Source: JAAYCB01 sp012744395
GTDB taxonomy: Bacteria > Planctomycetota > Planctomycetia > Pirellulales > Thermoguttaceae
Assembly (NCBI GenBank): GCA_028703175.1
Contig: JAQVNJ010000012.1
Span: 19,486-83,485, forward strand
DNA: 64,000 nt
Reading direction: 5' to 3'
This document shows, in pieces, positions 1-10,013 of this stretch (within the stretch, counting starts at the first letter, position 1; each line of letters starts with the position of its first letter). The notes beneath the pieces were generated by a model that was not told where the DNA came from, ran no database searches, and worked only from the letters and a program-made list of their open reading frames with translations. The position numbers were made by a program, and so were the translations under genes.

Positions 1-132
1 GAACTGGGCGTCGTTGGTCCAGCCGCCCGGGTCGGCGAACTGCTCGGCCTCGAGCCAGAGAATCTCGGATCGCGCCTTGGTGGGGCCCAAGATCGCCAGG
101 ACGGCAAGAGAAGAGACGAGGCAGGATCGCAT
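1..132 (-). CDS. FAD-dependent oxidoreductase, N-terminal part only
   Basis: The first 44 codons of a leftward gene that runs off the left edge. It opens with a hydrophobic signal peptide (MRSCLVSSLAVLAILG) followed by the segment LEAEQFADPGGWTNDAQF. In the planctomycete secreted FAD-dependent oxidoreductase family the mature protein starts with a very similar E-A-E-Q-F-A-D-x-G-G-W motif, so I assign it there. The start is supported by an AGGAG Shine-Dalgarno about 10 bases upstream. The FAD-binding region itself lies outside the window, so the catalytic assignment rests only on this N-terminal family motif. Confidence 0.7.
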   Translation of the reverse strand, partial: MRSCLVSSLAVLAILGPTKARSEILWLEAEQFADPGGWTNDAQF

Positions 133-263
133 CGGAGGGCTCCTGGTGAACCGACGGGACGGGCGAGAGTTCGAGTCTGCGGCGGAAGGCAAGGAAACGA
201 ACGCGCGGTTCATACTAACCCGAGGCTCGGGCAGGGGCCAGACGGGGCCTGAAAGGCCGACAC

Positions 264-423
264 ATTCCAGCTCAGGGCGCGGCCCTGAGGTACACGCCCC
301 ACCCTGCCACGATCAGGGCTGAAGGGCCGATACGTGACGCCCGAGCCGCCCTCAATGTGTGTCGCCTTCAGGGCCAGAGCAGAGGCGCCGGCCGGTTCCC
401 AAGGCCGCGCCCTGGGCTGGAAT
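264..423. repeat. Inverted repeat in a 531-base gene-free stretch (133-663)
   Basis: Two 21-base arms, 264-284 and 403-423, are reverse complements with one mismatch and lie 118 bases apart. The left arm also starts a perfect local hairpin, CTCAGGGC-gcg-GCCCTGAG (271-289). I see no credible protein gene in 133-663. The sequence looks like a non-coding repeat element rather than a promoter region, although the promoter of the downstream glpF-like gene must lie near its right end. Confidence 0.6.
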
Positions 424-663
424 CTGGCGCCCCTGCCGGGGCGGGCAACCGGCCAAAGCGTGCCTTCCACCGCTGTGATTGGTCGGGTGCATGGTGACCC
501 AAGTGCGGGGCAAGCCCATGCGGCCATCGGTCAGCGGCGGTGTCCACCGGTTGCAGCTTGCCCCCAGCGGTTAAAAGAGGTAGATTCGCGTCGTTTCAGC
601 CACAACGCTGCTGGTCCGAGGCCGGATCTGGCGGAAGCTCATCGCAGTAGCAGAGGGACAATA

Positions 664-1392
664 ATGAACGTGTTCATTGGCGAGTTGGTGGGAACGATGA
701 TCCTCGTGTTGCTCGGCGACGGGGTCGTGGCCAACGTGCTCTTGGCGAAGTCGAAGGGACAGGACTCCGGCTGGATCGTGATCGCGGCGGGTTGGGGATT
801 CGCCGTGGCGATCGGCGTCTATATCGCCGGTTGGGCCAGCGGGGGCCACCTCAACCCGGCGGTCACCGTGGGCCTGGCCGCGATCGGCGAACTCGAGCTG
901 GGAAAACTGCCGGTCTATTTTGCCGGGCAGTTTCTCGGCGGATTTCTCGGCGCCGTGCTTGTCTGGCTCTCGTATCTCGCCCACTGGGCGCCGACCGATG
1001 ACGCATTGGCCAAACGGGCCGTCTTCTGCACCGTGCCGGCGATCCGCCACACACTGGGCAACCTCGTCTGCGAGATCATCGGCACGGCCGTGCTGCTCGT
1101 CGGCGTGCTGGGCATCCTCAACGTCAACAACGACCTGGCCAATGGAATCGGCCCGTACGCCGTGGGCATCCTCGTTTTCGGCATCGGGCTCTCGCTCGGC
1201 GGCCCGACCGGCTACGCGATCAATCCCGCCCGCGACCTCGCCCCGCGCCTGGCCCACGCGCTCTTGCCGATTCCGGGCAAGGGCGATTCCGACTGGTCGT
1301 ATGCCTGGGTCCCGGTCGCCGGTCCGCTCATCGGCGGCGCGCTCGGCGCGGTGTTCTACAACGTGCTCTTCTCGGGACTGACACCGGTTTGA
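664..1392 (+). CDS. glpF: Glycerol uptake facilitator / aquaporin (MIP family)
   Basis: A 242-residue major intrinsic protein that should form a passive membrane channel for glycerol or water. The two half-helix signature motifs are intact: NPAVT near residue 62 and NPARD near residue 192. The aspartate after the second NPAR is typical of glycerol facilitators (GlpF) rather than strict water channels. Six hydrophobic segments are visible and the length is normal. The frame is open 110 codons further upstream, but that part has no MIP homology and lies over repeat sequence, so I start at the ATG at 664, which opens directly with the family N-terminus (MNVFIGELVGT). No glycerol kinase is adjacent. 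Confidence 0.92.
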   Translation: MNVFIGELVGTMILVLLGDGVVANVLLAKSKGQDSGWIVIAAGWGFAVAIGVYIAGWASGGHLNPAVTVGLAAIGELELGKLPVYFAGQFLGGFLGAVLVWLSYLAHWAPTDDALAKRAVFCTVPAIRHTLGNLVCEIIGTAVLLVGVLGILNVNNDLANGIGPYAVGILVFGIGLSLGGPTGYAINPARDLAPRLAHALLPIPGKGDSDWSYAWVPVAGPLIGGALGAVFYNVLFSGLTPV

Positions 1393-1485
1393 GCGGCGGT
1401 ACGCGCGAAATAGCTCTCCCAATGAAAGGCCTGGCAGGCAGCTTCGGGCCGTGGCCGCTGGGCCGAGACCGCTGACCTTCCTCCG

Positions 1486-4400
1486 CTATTGCAGTGCCTT
1501 CGACGCCTCGACCCCCTGGGCCGGCGCTTTGTAGAGCGAGTCGAGCTGTTCGACCTGCTTCCGCTGCTCGATGATATTCCTTCCTTGCACGCCCTCAAGC
1601 AACTGCTGCTTCAGCGAGGCGGGGGCGGCCGGTTGGGATTCCGCCTTCTCGGCCGCCTTGGCTTCCTGCCCCGCCTGGTCCGCTCGGGCCGGCTGGCCCT
1701 TGGCTTCCACCCGGGGCACGAGGTCCGTCTTGCCGCGGAAGAAGGCGTAGTGCGCGGGGCCGGCCTGGGCGATCACCGTCGAGGAGCCCAGGATCCCCTC
1801 GGCCACGAAGACGCCGCGCAGATCGGTCTCGCCGGAGACGAAGTCGGGGTTATTGCTGCCGATCGTTTTGACGTGCACGCCGCGCAGATAGCGGTCCTCC
1901 GTGCGGTCCTTGACCGTCGTGCGGACCTGGCCGGCGACCGCATCTTCCTGGACTTCGACGACCAGCGGAGTCACCAGCACCAGGCCGCTGGCATACAGGT
2001 TCTCGCCCCGGCAGACGACCAGGTAGGCCCCGTCGTCGTTCAGCGGCAGCGCGAGCGGCTTGCGGCAGTCGCGATAATCCTTGCCGTCGCCGAGCTCGAC
2101 CGTCGCCTCGTGGTAGGGCTGGATGCCGGCCAGGTTGATCTGCGTGATTCCCTTGAGGTCGCGTTTGAGCAGCCCGAACTTCATCAGGTCGATGCGATAC
2201 GCCTTGACGTCGCACGCGGCGATGTTGCGGTACTCCAGTTCGACCTCGACCGGTTCGCCGGGCGCGACGGTCGTCACTTCGCCGAGCCGGATCGCCTTCC
2301 GCGTGAAGTATTCGATCGACTGCTTGGCGTCGGGGAATCGATCCTCCACGAGGCGGTACTGGTCGATCGCCTGGGCGGCTTGCCCCAGGCTGTGATGGAT
2401 CTGCCCGAGAATGTACACGGCGCGCCACTTCTCGTCGCTTTCGATCTGGCGGCCCGTCCGCTCGTCGACTCGCTGGGACTCGGCCACCTTGCGGCACATC
2501 GTCAAGGCCTCTTCGTGCTTGCCCATGGCGAACTGGCAGTAGCCGATTACGTACCAGAAGGCGTCGAGCAGGTCGCTCTTGGGATAGCGGTCGGCATAGC
2601 GGCGGCAGGCGGCGGCGGCCTCGCCGTGGGCGTCGATGTCCAGCAGCGTGTTGGCGGCGGCGAAGGCGGCCTGGTCCGCGGCTGGATCGTCGGGATGGGC
2701 GGTCAGAAAGCCTTCGAGCATCTGCCAGGCCCGCTGGATCAGCATCACGCGGTTGACCTTCTGCTCGCGGAGCTGGGGGTCCTCGGCGGCCTTGGCCGCC
2801 GCGGCGTAGATTCGCTGCGCCAGGGCGTAATCGGCGGCGGCGATGTAGCTCTCCGGCGGATATTGCCGCAGCAGCCGTCCCATGACGTCGACGCTGCGGA
2901 GGAACTCGCCCTGCGACTGGAGAAAGCCGGCCACGGAGCTTTCGCGGGAGAAGCTGCTCTCGATCGTCGCGCGAAACACGAGGTAACTCCGTTCAAACTC
3001 GCCGATCGCGTCGTAGGCGGCGCCGACCTTCAAGATCTTCTCGAAGGGAATGTTCTCCGCCGGCCATTTCTCGCGGACGATCTCGAAGTAGTGGACGATC
3101 CGCTCGGAGGCGCCCGTCGCCAGGTAGCTGTCCAGCAGCGTCGTCACGGCCTCCTTGTAGACCTCCGGCCGCAGGTTCCACTTTTCGACCAGTTCCTCCA
3201 GATGCTTCTGGGCGGCCTCCATCCGGTCGGCGGCGAACTCGAGTTTGCCCAGCTCGAACAGCTCGCGCGGCGTCAGGCGGTATTCGTCCTTCGACTCGGC
3301 CCCGAGCGGCAGGACGGCAAGCGACTTGGCCTTGCTGGCGATCAGCTCGCCCGGCCGGTAGGCGTTGCGGACCACCGTCGGCCCGGCGCGGTACGCGCCC
3401 GGCAGATAGCCGACGAGGTCGTAGCGGATCGAACCGACGTGGCGGCGGCTGCCGACGTAGAAGGTGATTTCGCCGGGCGCGATTTCGAAGCGCTCGAATC
3501 CGCCCCGCACCGAGTCGGCCGCCACGGAGCACCCGCAGGGGATCGGCTCGGTGACGACGAGGTATTCGAGCTGCGCCTCGGGCACTTCGCCCGCCAGAGC
3601 GTTCCTCCAGATGCTCAGCTCCACCTCGCCCCGCCTGGCCACCGGCAATTCGGTGAGCGGGTTGTGGAACGTGGAGTAGCCCCCGGTAAGCACGTCGAAG
3701 CCGCGGGGGACCGGCTTGCCCTCGCGGTCCAGCGGGGCCGGATCGTAGTTGCGGCGGACCTCCCAGAGATTGGTGGTGCTTTTCAGCTGATCCGCCGGCA
3801 CAAACCCGCCGAGGATGCACTGGTAGGCGTAGCGGCCGCGCCCGGCGATCTGGAACTCGATCCGCTGCTTGCCTTCAACCAGCATCCCGCCGGGCACGTC
3901 GATCGTCCGGGTCGGCGACGCGGGTTCGATCTCCAGAACCGCCGCCCGCTGGCCGTTGACGGAGACGCTCAACTGGTATTTTTCGCCCTCGAAGCGGCTC
4001 TTCGCATACCACTGGCAAACCGCCAAGGCGGCCGGTCCGGTGGCCTTGTCGGGCGTCCAGCGATAGCCGCTGCGATGCGCCATCAGCCAGTCGATCACCT
4101 GCCGCGTCCGCTCGGCCGCCGGATCGACCTTGACGAGCACGAGCGCGTAGAGCGCCCGGAGTTCGGCGCCGCTGCCGCTCCAGGGGAGCAGGCCGTCGGC
4201 CGCGGCGCGGCGATTGACGGCCCCGTCGAGGTTCTTTTCTGCCAGCGCGTCGGCCAGTTCCTTCGCGGTGCTGGTCCGGTTCATCGCCGCGAAGGCCAGC
4301 GCGGTGTGGGCCAGGGCCGCGGGCGAGAGGACCGGCCGGCTGCGGTAGAGCCGGTTGGCCAGCGTGAAGTCTTCCCGCCCGGCCACGGTCAAGGCATGAA

Positions 4401-7400
4401 GCAGGATCGCCTTGCTCTCGTAGTCGTCGGCGCCGGTCGCGGCGATCTGGCCTTGGAGGTAGGCGGTGGCCTTGTCGAAGCTCTCCTCCGACACCTTGTA
4501 GGCCGCCTTCCTGGCCAGGGCCAAGGCCCAGACGGCCCGCGCCGAGCCATAGCGGTCGCTCGGGCCGCCGCGGCCGGTCCAGCTCCAGCCGCCGTCGTCG
4601 TTCTGCGACGAGACCAGCGCGCCCGCCGCGCCGCGGATTCGCTGGTCGATCGCCTCCGCGGCCGGCCCCCCCTTGTCTGTGCTGGCCGAAAGCAGCTCTT
4701 GGAGGCCCAGCAAAGCCAACAGGTCGCTCGTCGTACTCTCCATGCCGGAGGCCAGCCGGCGCGTCTCGATCTGGCAGCGCGGGGCCGGCGAGAGCACGAT
4801 GTCGACCAGGCTCCGCTCGACCGTCGGCCCGACCAGAATCTGGAGGCTCGGACCGGCAAGGACCATCTCCTTGGGTGCTTCCACCCAGGCGGTCATGTCG
4901 CTGGTCGCGGTGCCGCTCGCCGTGGCGAACACAGGCATCCCGTAGGGCTTCAGCGGCACGACCTGGCGGACGACGTCCAACGCCGGGCCGGCGGCGCCCT
5001 CAACCTCGGCCGAAACGGCAAGCTCGAACTCGACGTTCTCCTCCGCGGGGATCGCGCCCTGGACCTGCTCGCCCTGGGGCCTGCGGAGCTCGCAGGAGAA
5101 GCTCGTTTCATGCAGACCCTTGGCCGCCACGTCGATCGTCTTTGTCTCCGCAACCGTGCGGCCGCCGATCGTCGTCTTCAGCGTGGCATGGATGCGGCCC
5201 TTTTCCATCCGCCCGTTGTGGATTGTGGCCAGCACCTCCGCCGTGTCGCCGTCGGTAAACGCCGCGGGGAGCTTCAGCTCGCCGAAGAGGTCCTTCTTGA
5301 CGGTCAGCTCGCTGGTGGTTTCGCCCGCCAGCGTCTCCACGCTGATTCCCTTGGCGGCGATCGTCCAGGCGGTCGACCGCTCGGGCACGGTGAACGTGAC
5401 CCGCGCCGTGCCGTCGTCGCCCGTGGCCACCGCCGGGTCCCAGAAGCCGGTCTCTTGAGAGCCCAGCCCCGGCAGCAGGACCGCCCCGGTCTCCGCCAGA
5501 CTGCTGGCCAGATCGCGGGCGCGTGCGGGATCGAAGCCGCCGCCGTCCCGAAGGTTGACCCCCTTCACCTGGCCGCCGGCCAGCAGCACGGTGACTTGCT
5601 GGCGATTCTGCCGGCCGAGCTGCATCAGGTTGTCGGCGTTGGCGGGCGCGTAATCGTAGCGGCGGTCGCCCTCGACCCGGTCAACGTCCTCGCCCGCGGC
5701 CAGGCGTCCGTCCGCCCAGCCGCCAGGTGCGAGGGGCGACCGATCGGCAGAGTACATCCCGCCGCCGCCAAGGCCGACTTGAACAGGAACAGAGGCGTCG
5801 CCGGACGTTGCCGGCTTCTTCGCGACTTCCATCCCCAAGGCCAGCTGGCCGGCCTGGCCCACGGGCAGCGATCGCACGGCAATTTCATTTGCGGACAGCT
5901 CATCCAGCGCGGAGGTCGGCGCCGGTGCATCCGCGGGCGGTCCGCCGGGCGCGCCCGGCAGACCGCCCGCCGCCGCGCGCCGCAGATGCTCGGCGCTGGC
6001 GCCGGCCAACTCACTGCGGCTGGCCGCCTCCTCACGCTCCACCTCCAGCCGGTCCGATTCGGCCAGGAGCCGGGCGTTGATCGGCCGCGTGGTCGGCTTG
6101 TAGGCAAACGTGATGCTCGAGGTGGTGCGGACCGCCGGTTCCCGCCGGTTGCCGCGGAAGAAATCCTGGATCGGCGCCAGCGACGAGGCGAACCGGTCGA
6201 GCAGCGACTTCTCCACCATCCCCAGGCTGAGTTCGGCCGCCACGGCCTTTCCCTGCGGGTCGGTCGTTTTGATCGTCACCTCGATGTCTTCGCCGGGCCG
6301 CAGCGGCCCCTCGCCCTTGCCAGCGCGCTTCCAGGACAGCGCCACGTTCAAATCGCGCTCGACCGTAAACGGGCTCGAGGCGGCATGGAACCGCTGGATC
6401 GGTGGGTCGGGGGTCTTCTCACCTTTCTGGGGCCGCCGATCGGTCATCACGGCCACGGCCAGCTCGAAGTTGGGCGCCAGTTCGGCCCCCAGGGGGACCT
6501 CCAGCGCGTTTGCCCCTTTGTCCAGCGTCACGAGCCGGTACTGGAGAATCTTGGCCCCTTGGTGCGTGACCAATCCCAGGGCGGGCTCCTCGCGCCAGAG
6601 AATCTGCACCTTGGCCGTGTCGCCGACTTTGAACGTGTGGCGGTCGGCCAGAATCCGCAGCCGCACGCGGTCTTCCTCGCCGGAGATCGTCACCGCGTGT
6701 TCGCCGGAAACGACGTTGTCGAAGCGGTCCGTTCCCACCGCGCGGCAGACGTACTGGCCTCCTTCTTTCAAGCTCAATGTCTGCCGCGCGTTGCCCTCCT
6801 TGTCGGTCTCCAGCGGATGCTCCTCGACGAGCCGCTCGCCCACCTCGCCATCGACCTCCGTCCGCCGCAGCACCCGCAAGGCGAGCTTGCCGGCGATCGG
6901 TTTGCCTTCCGCGTCGCGCGTGCGCAGAGAGACCTCAAACGATTCGCCGGCCACGTAGACCTTGCGGGCCGTTTCCAGCTGGATCGTGAAGCCTTGGGTA
7001 GCGAGGAAGAAATTGACCGCCCGGGCGATGCTCCGCTCGGGCAGGGCGACCGTCAAGGGGAGGACCTGGCTTTCGAGGAAGTCGCGGGTGGCGAGTTTGA
7101 ACTTCACTTCGCCTTGCTCGTCGGTGGTGGCGGTATGGGAGCGTTCGCCCGCAAGCTGATAGGTCACCTGCCGGCCGGCCAGAGGCCCGCCGTGGTAGAA
7201 TTCCGCCCGGATCGTCCCCTCGATCGTCTCCCCCCGGTAATAGACGCGCCGCGGCGTATCGACGACCAGGCGGACCGGCTCCAGCTTGTACTCCTCGACA
7301 AGGAATCCGCCCTGGTACTGGCGCTCCTGGTCATCAGAGACGAGGATCCGGTATTCGCCCTGGGGGCTGGTCTCCGGGAGGATGAAATGCGTGTGGAACG

Positions 7401-9876
7401 CGCCGAACTTGCCCAAGGTCGCCTCCTCTTCGCGGAGCAACCGGTTCCGCGGGTCGAAGGCCTGGAGCGTGACCTTCTTTCCCTCGGGGACGACGTAGCG
7501 GTCGTCGGCCACGCGCCGCAGGCAGCCGCGGACGTGGACCAGGTCGCCCGCCCGGTAGGCGGGCCGGTCCGTGTAGATATAGCCGCGATCAGTCAACCCC
7601 CGGGCGACGCCGACGCCCTCGAGGCCGACGACGTTCGAGGCGACGTGCCCCGCGCTGGCGGCGAAGACCCGCACGTCGCCGGCATCGTGGAGCTCCTTGA
7701 AGGCTTTGTGAAACACGCCGTCCTCGCCGGTGGCCGCCTCGGCGAAGACGCGGGCGCCGTCGGACACGAGCAGCCGCGCGCCCGGCCAGGGCTTGCCCGT
7801 GAGCATGTTCTCGGCGAACACGAACACCTCGTCGCGCGAGCTCTTGACGATGAGGTCCAGATCGCTCTGGATCACGAGCGTCGTCGCTTCGAGCGTCTTG
7901 CTGCTGACCGTGACGGCCATCACGCCGGCCGTGGCGCTTTTGGGAAGAGGCACTTCGACGCTCGACGTTCTCTGCTGGTACTCGGCATAGCCGGGAATCG
8001 CGAATTCAAACGATGCGTCCGGGTCGATCAGGGCGATATCGAGCCTCTCCACGCCCCTGGCCAGGTGCATCTTGCGAAAGTAGGTCTCCATGTCGACCTT
8101 GTATGCCCGCACGGTCACCGATTCGATGTTCCGCGAGGTGAGCTTGACGAGCGGCTTCTCATCGCTGCGGAAAATCCGCTCGGTGGCGACCGTCAGGCTC
8201 TTGGCGGTCAGGCGGGCGATCGCCTGCCGGGCCTGCGCTGCGCTCGGCCCCCAGTCCAGCATCGTGAACTCCTCGAGCGATTCGGCGAGCCGGCCGAGCT
8301 TCTCTTCGAGCGTCGCGGCGATCATGAACTGGCCGCGGGAGGCCTCGTCCGACTTGGGATATTTCGACACCAGGCGGCGCCAATCGGCGATCGCCGCATC
8401 CCATTTCTCCTCCTCGTGGTGCATCTCCCCGAACGTGTAGAGAATCGCCGGGTTCCGCTCGTCGAGCGGGTACTTGGCCAGGAACGCCGTATAGAGTTGT
8501 TGCGCTTCCTCGTATCTCTTCCCCTGCCGGGCGTCCGCCGCCATCAGGAACTCGGTGTTGATGATTTCGCGCTGCACGGCGCTCCAGGCTTCGTGGGCCG
8601 GGTGCTTTCCCAGGTATTCCTGCCACGTCGCCAGGGCCTCGGGGAACTTCTTCTGGAGTTGGTAGCAGCGGCCCAAGAGATTGCGGGCCTCGGCCACCTC
8701 CACGCGCTGCGCGTAGCGATCCAGGGCGAGAAACGCTTTCAGGCTGGCGACGGCCTCCTCGTAGCGGTTGCGGTGGATGTAGCTGCGGACGATGTCCAGC
8801 TGCGCGGCGGCGGCCTTGGGATCGCCCGGAAACCGTTTCAGGAACCCCTCCAGGGCGGCCACGCCCAGATTGAGCTGCCGGTCGTCTTGCGGCTGGGGGA
8901 TCTGCCAGGTTCGTGAGAGGAGAAACATCGCCTCGGCGATCCGGGCGGAAGACGAGTCGACGTGCTCGGCGAGCAGGTCCTGCCAGGTCCGCCGGGCTTC
9001 GGCGTGCTGCCCCTTGGCCAGTTCGACCTCGCCGAGGCGGAACCGGACCTCGACGCGCAAGGGGCTCGTCTTGTGGGCGTCGAGAAATCCGCGATAGAGC
9101 CGCGCCGCGTCGTCGAGACGGCCCAACTGCTGGTGGCAGCGGGCGATTTGCAGTTCGATCCGCTCCTGCTCGTCGGCCTTCGGACCGACTTCGAGCGCCT
9201 TGGTGTAGAAGATCAGCGCCTTTTCGTAGTCGGGCTGCCGTTCGGGATCTTTGACGCCGGCGTGGGCAGCCGGCGGAGGCGTGGCAAATGGATCGGCAGT
9301 CGGCTCCGGATTGGCGGGGTTTGCCGCGCTTGGCGCGCTGGGCGGCGCGCCGGGCCGGTCCCCGCGCGGTCTTCCCGCCTGCGAAATGAGCCCCGGCGGA
9401 TCGAAGTAATCGTCGGCGAACTGGAGATAGATGTCGGCGATCTGCTGCTTGCGATCGGCCGAGAGGAGGTGCTCGGCCTGTTTGCGGTAGATCGCCTCGG
9501 CCTTGGCAAAGTCGCCTTTTCGGGCGTGGGAGAGCGCTTCGCCGAACCGAGCGCGGCGGAGCCACGTGCTTTGGGGAGACTGCGCCTCGACCTGTTGGAA
9601 GGCGGCCACTGCCGCGTCGTATTTCCTGTCCAGATACAGCGCCCGCCCCTTCAGATAGCCGAGGTAGTCGGCCGGGGCGTCTGCCTTCTTGGCTTCCACG
9701 TCGATCGCCGCCACCGCCTCGGCGTATTGGGCGTCCTGCATCAGCGCGCGGATTCCGGCGGCGACCAGGGGGGCGTCGGTCGCCGTCGCGCCCGGTGCAA
9801 CCGGTTTGTCACCTCCCAGGGCAGGGGCAGCCAACCACCAAGTCAACAACAGAGCGAGAAATCTGGCCGGAAACAT
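1486..9876 (-). CDS. Giant secreted TPR / alpha-2-macroglobulin-like protein
   Basis: A 2796-residue protein with a signal peptide (MFPARFLALLLTWWLAAPALG). Residues about 30-580 are TPR repeats. MG2-type macroglobulin domains follow from about 590, then a Pro/Ala/Gly-rich linker near 1330. An A2M-family domain with W-D-P...P-E-R-S-T-A-W lies near 1475, and an alpha-alpha toroid (GGWSWTG near 1770) after it. A second TPR block runs about 2200-2525, and a second MG-like segment about 2530-2630. The usual thioester Cys-x-x-Gln is absent: the equivalent position reads ASGMESTT. It is therefore probably a non-covalent, thioester-less bacterial macroglobulin of the cell envelope. The start is set by AGGAGG upstream and the signal peptide. 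It converges with glpF. Confidence 0.88.
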   Translation of the reverse strand: MFPARFLALLLTWWLAAPALGGDKPVAPGATATDAPLVAAGIRALMQDAQYAEAVAAIDVEAKKADAPADYLGYLKGRALYLDRKYDAAVAAFQQVEAQSPQSTWLRRARFGEALSHARKGDFAKAEAIYRKQAEHLLSADRKQQIADIYLQFADDYFDPPGLISQAGRPRGDRPGAPPSAPSAANPANPEPTADPFATPPPAAHAGVKDPERQPDYEKALIFYTKALEVGPKADEQERIELQIARCHQQLGRLDDAARLYRGFLDAHKTSPLRVEVRFRLGEVELAKGQHAEARRTWQDLLAEHVDSSSARIAEAMFLLSRTWQIPQPQDDRQLNLGVAALEGFLKRFPGDPKAAAAQLDIVRSYIHRNRYEEAVASLKAFLALDRYAQRVEVAEARNLLGRCYQLQKKFPEALATWQEYLGKHPAHEAWSAVQREIINTEFLMAADARQGKRYEEAQQLYTAFLAKYPLDERNPAILYTFGEMHHEEEKWDAAIADWRRLVSKYPKSDEASRGQFMIAATLEEKLGRLAESLEEFTMLDWGPSAAQARQAIARLTAKSLTVATERIFRSDEKPLVKLTSRNIESVTVRAYKVDMETYFRKMHLARGVERLDIALIDPDASFEFAIPGYAEYQQRTSSVEVPLPKSATAGVMAVTVSSKTLEATTLVIQSDLDLIVKSSRDEVFVFAENMLTGKPWPGARLLVSDGARVFAEAATGEDGVFHKAFKELHDAGDVRVFAASAGHVASNVVGLEGVGVARGLTDRGYIYTDRPAYRAGDLVHVRGCLRRVADDRYVVPEGKKVTLQAFDPRNRLLREEEATLGKFGAFHTHFILPETSPQGEYRILVSDDQERQYQGGFLVEEYKLEPVRLVVDTPRRVYYRGETIEGTIRAEFYHGGPLAGRQVTYQLAGERSHTATTDEQGEVKFKLATRDFLESQVLPLTVALPERSIARAVNFFLATQGFTIQLETARKVYVAGESFEVSLRTRDAEGKPIAGKLALRVLRRTEVDGEVGERLVEEHPLETDKEGNARQTLSLKEGGQYVCRAVGTDRFDNVVSGEHAVTISGEEDRVRLRILADRHTFKVGDTAKVQILWREEPALGLVTHQGAKILQYRLVTLDKGANALEVPLGAELAPNFELAVAVMTDRRPQKGEKTPDPPIQRFHAASSPFTVERDLNVALSWKRAGKGEGPLRPGEDIEVTIKTTDPQGKAVAAELSLGMVEKSLLDRFASSLAPIQDFFRGNRREPAVRTTSSITFAYKPTTRPINARLLAESDRLEVEREEAASRSELAGASAEHLRRAAAGGLPGAPGGPPADAPAPTSALDELSANEIAVRSLPVGQAGQLALGMEVAKKPATSGDASVPVQVGLGGGGMYSADRSPLAPGGWADGRLAAGEDVDRVEGDRRYDYAPANADNLMQLGRQNRQQVTVLLAGGQVKGVNLRDGGGFDPARARDLASSLAETGAVLLPGLGSQETGFWDPAVATGDDGTARVTFTVPERSTAWTIAAKGISVETLAGETTSELTVKKDLFGELKLPAAFTDGDTAEVLATIHNGRMEKGRIHATLKTTIGGRTVAETKTIDVAAKGLHETSFSCELRRPQGEQVQGAIPAEENVEFELAVSAEVEGAAGPALDVVRQVVPLKPYGMPVFATASGTATSDMTAWVEAPKEMVLAGPSLQILVGPTVERSLVDIVLSPAPRCQIETRRLASGMESTTSDLLALLGLQELLSASTDKGGPAAEAIDQRIRGAAGALVSSQNDDGGWSWTGRGGPSDRYGSARAVWALALARKAAYKVSEESFDKATAYLQGQIAATGADDYESKAILLHALTVAGREDFTLANRLYRSRPVLSPAALAHTALAFAAMNRTSTAKELADALAEKNLDGAVNRRAAADGLLPWSGSGAELRALYALVLVKVDPAAERTRQVIDWLMAHRSGYRWTPDKATGPAALAVCQWYAKSRFEGEKYQLSVSVNGQRAAVLEIEPASPTRTIDVPGGMLVEGKQRIEFQIAGRGRYAYQCILGGFVPADQLKSTTNLWEVRRNYDPAPLDREGKPVPRGFDVLTGGYSTFHNPLTELPVARRGEVELSIWRNALAGEVPEAQLEYLVVTEPIPCGCSVAADSVRGGFERFEIAPGEITFYVGSRRHVGSIRYDLVGYLPGAYRAGPTVVRNAYRPGELIASKAKSLAVLPLGAESKDEYRLTPRELFELGKLEFAADRMEAAQKHLEELVEKWNLRPEVYKEAVTTLLDSYLATGASERIVHYFEIVREKWPAENIPFEKILKVGAAYDAIGEFERSYLVFRATIESSFSRESSVAGFLQSQGEFLRSVDVMGRLLRQYPPESYIAAADYALAQRIYAAAAKAAEDPQLREQKVNRVMLIQRAWQMLEGFLTAHPDDPAADQAAFAAANTLLDIDAHGEAAAACRRYADRYPKSDLLDAFWYVIGYCQFAMGKHEEALTMCRKVAESQRVDERTGRQIESDEKWRAVYILGQIHHSLGQAAQAIDQYRLVEDRFPDAKQSIEYFTRKAIRLGEVTTVAPGEPVEVELEYRNIAACDVKAYRIDLMKFGLLKRDLKGITQINLAGIQPYHEATVELGDGKDYRDCRKPLALPLNDDGAYLVVCRGENLYASGLVLVTPLVVEVQEDAVAGQVRTTVKDRTEDRYLRGVHVKTIGSNNPDFVSGETDLRGVFVAEGILGSSTVIAQAGPAHYAFFRGKTDLVPRVEAKGQPARADQAGQEAKAAEKAESQPAAPASLKQQLLEGVQGRNIIEQRKQVEQLDSLYKAPAQGVEASKALQ

Positions 9877-10013
9877 CGGACGCCTCCTGGTTTCAAAAGA
9901 CAAACGTCGGCGCGCACCCCCGATACAAATATAACGGGCAACCGCCGGAAGCGTTTCCCGCCGCGGCCGAAAATTCCGGCGGGGTTCAAGGCGCCGTTCG
10001 AACCGGGCAGGGC

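Noticed and set aside
334..663. 110-codon N-terminal extension of the glycerol facilitator
   Set aside because: No MIP homology, overlaps the inverted repeat, and the ATG at 664 gives the exact family N-terminus.
1489..8916. Open frame of 2475 codons antisense to the macroglobulin gene
   Set aside because: High GC removes stops in the antisense frame. The translation is low-complexity and family-free, while the minus-strand frame has clear domains, a signal peptide and a ribosome site.
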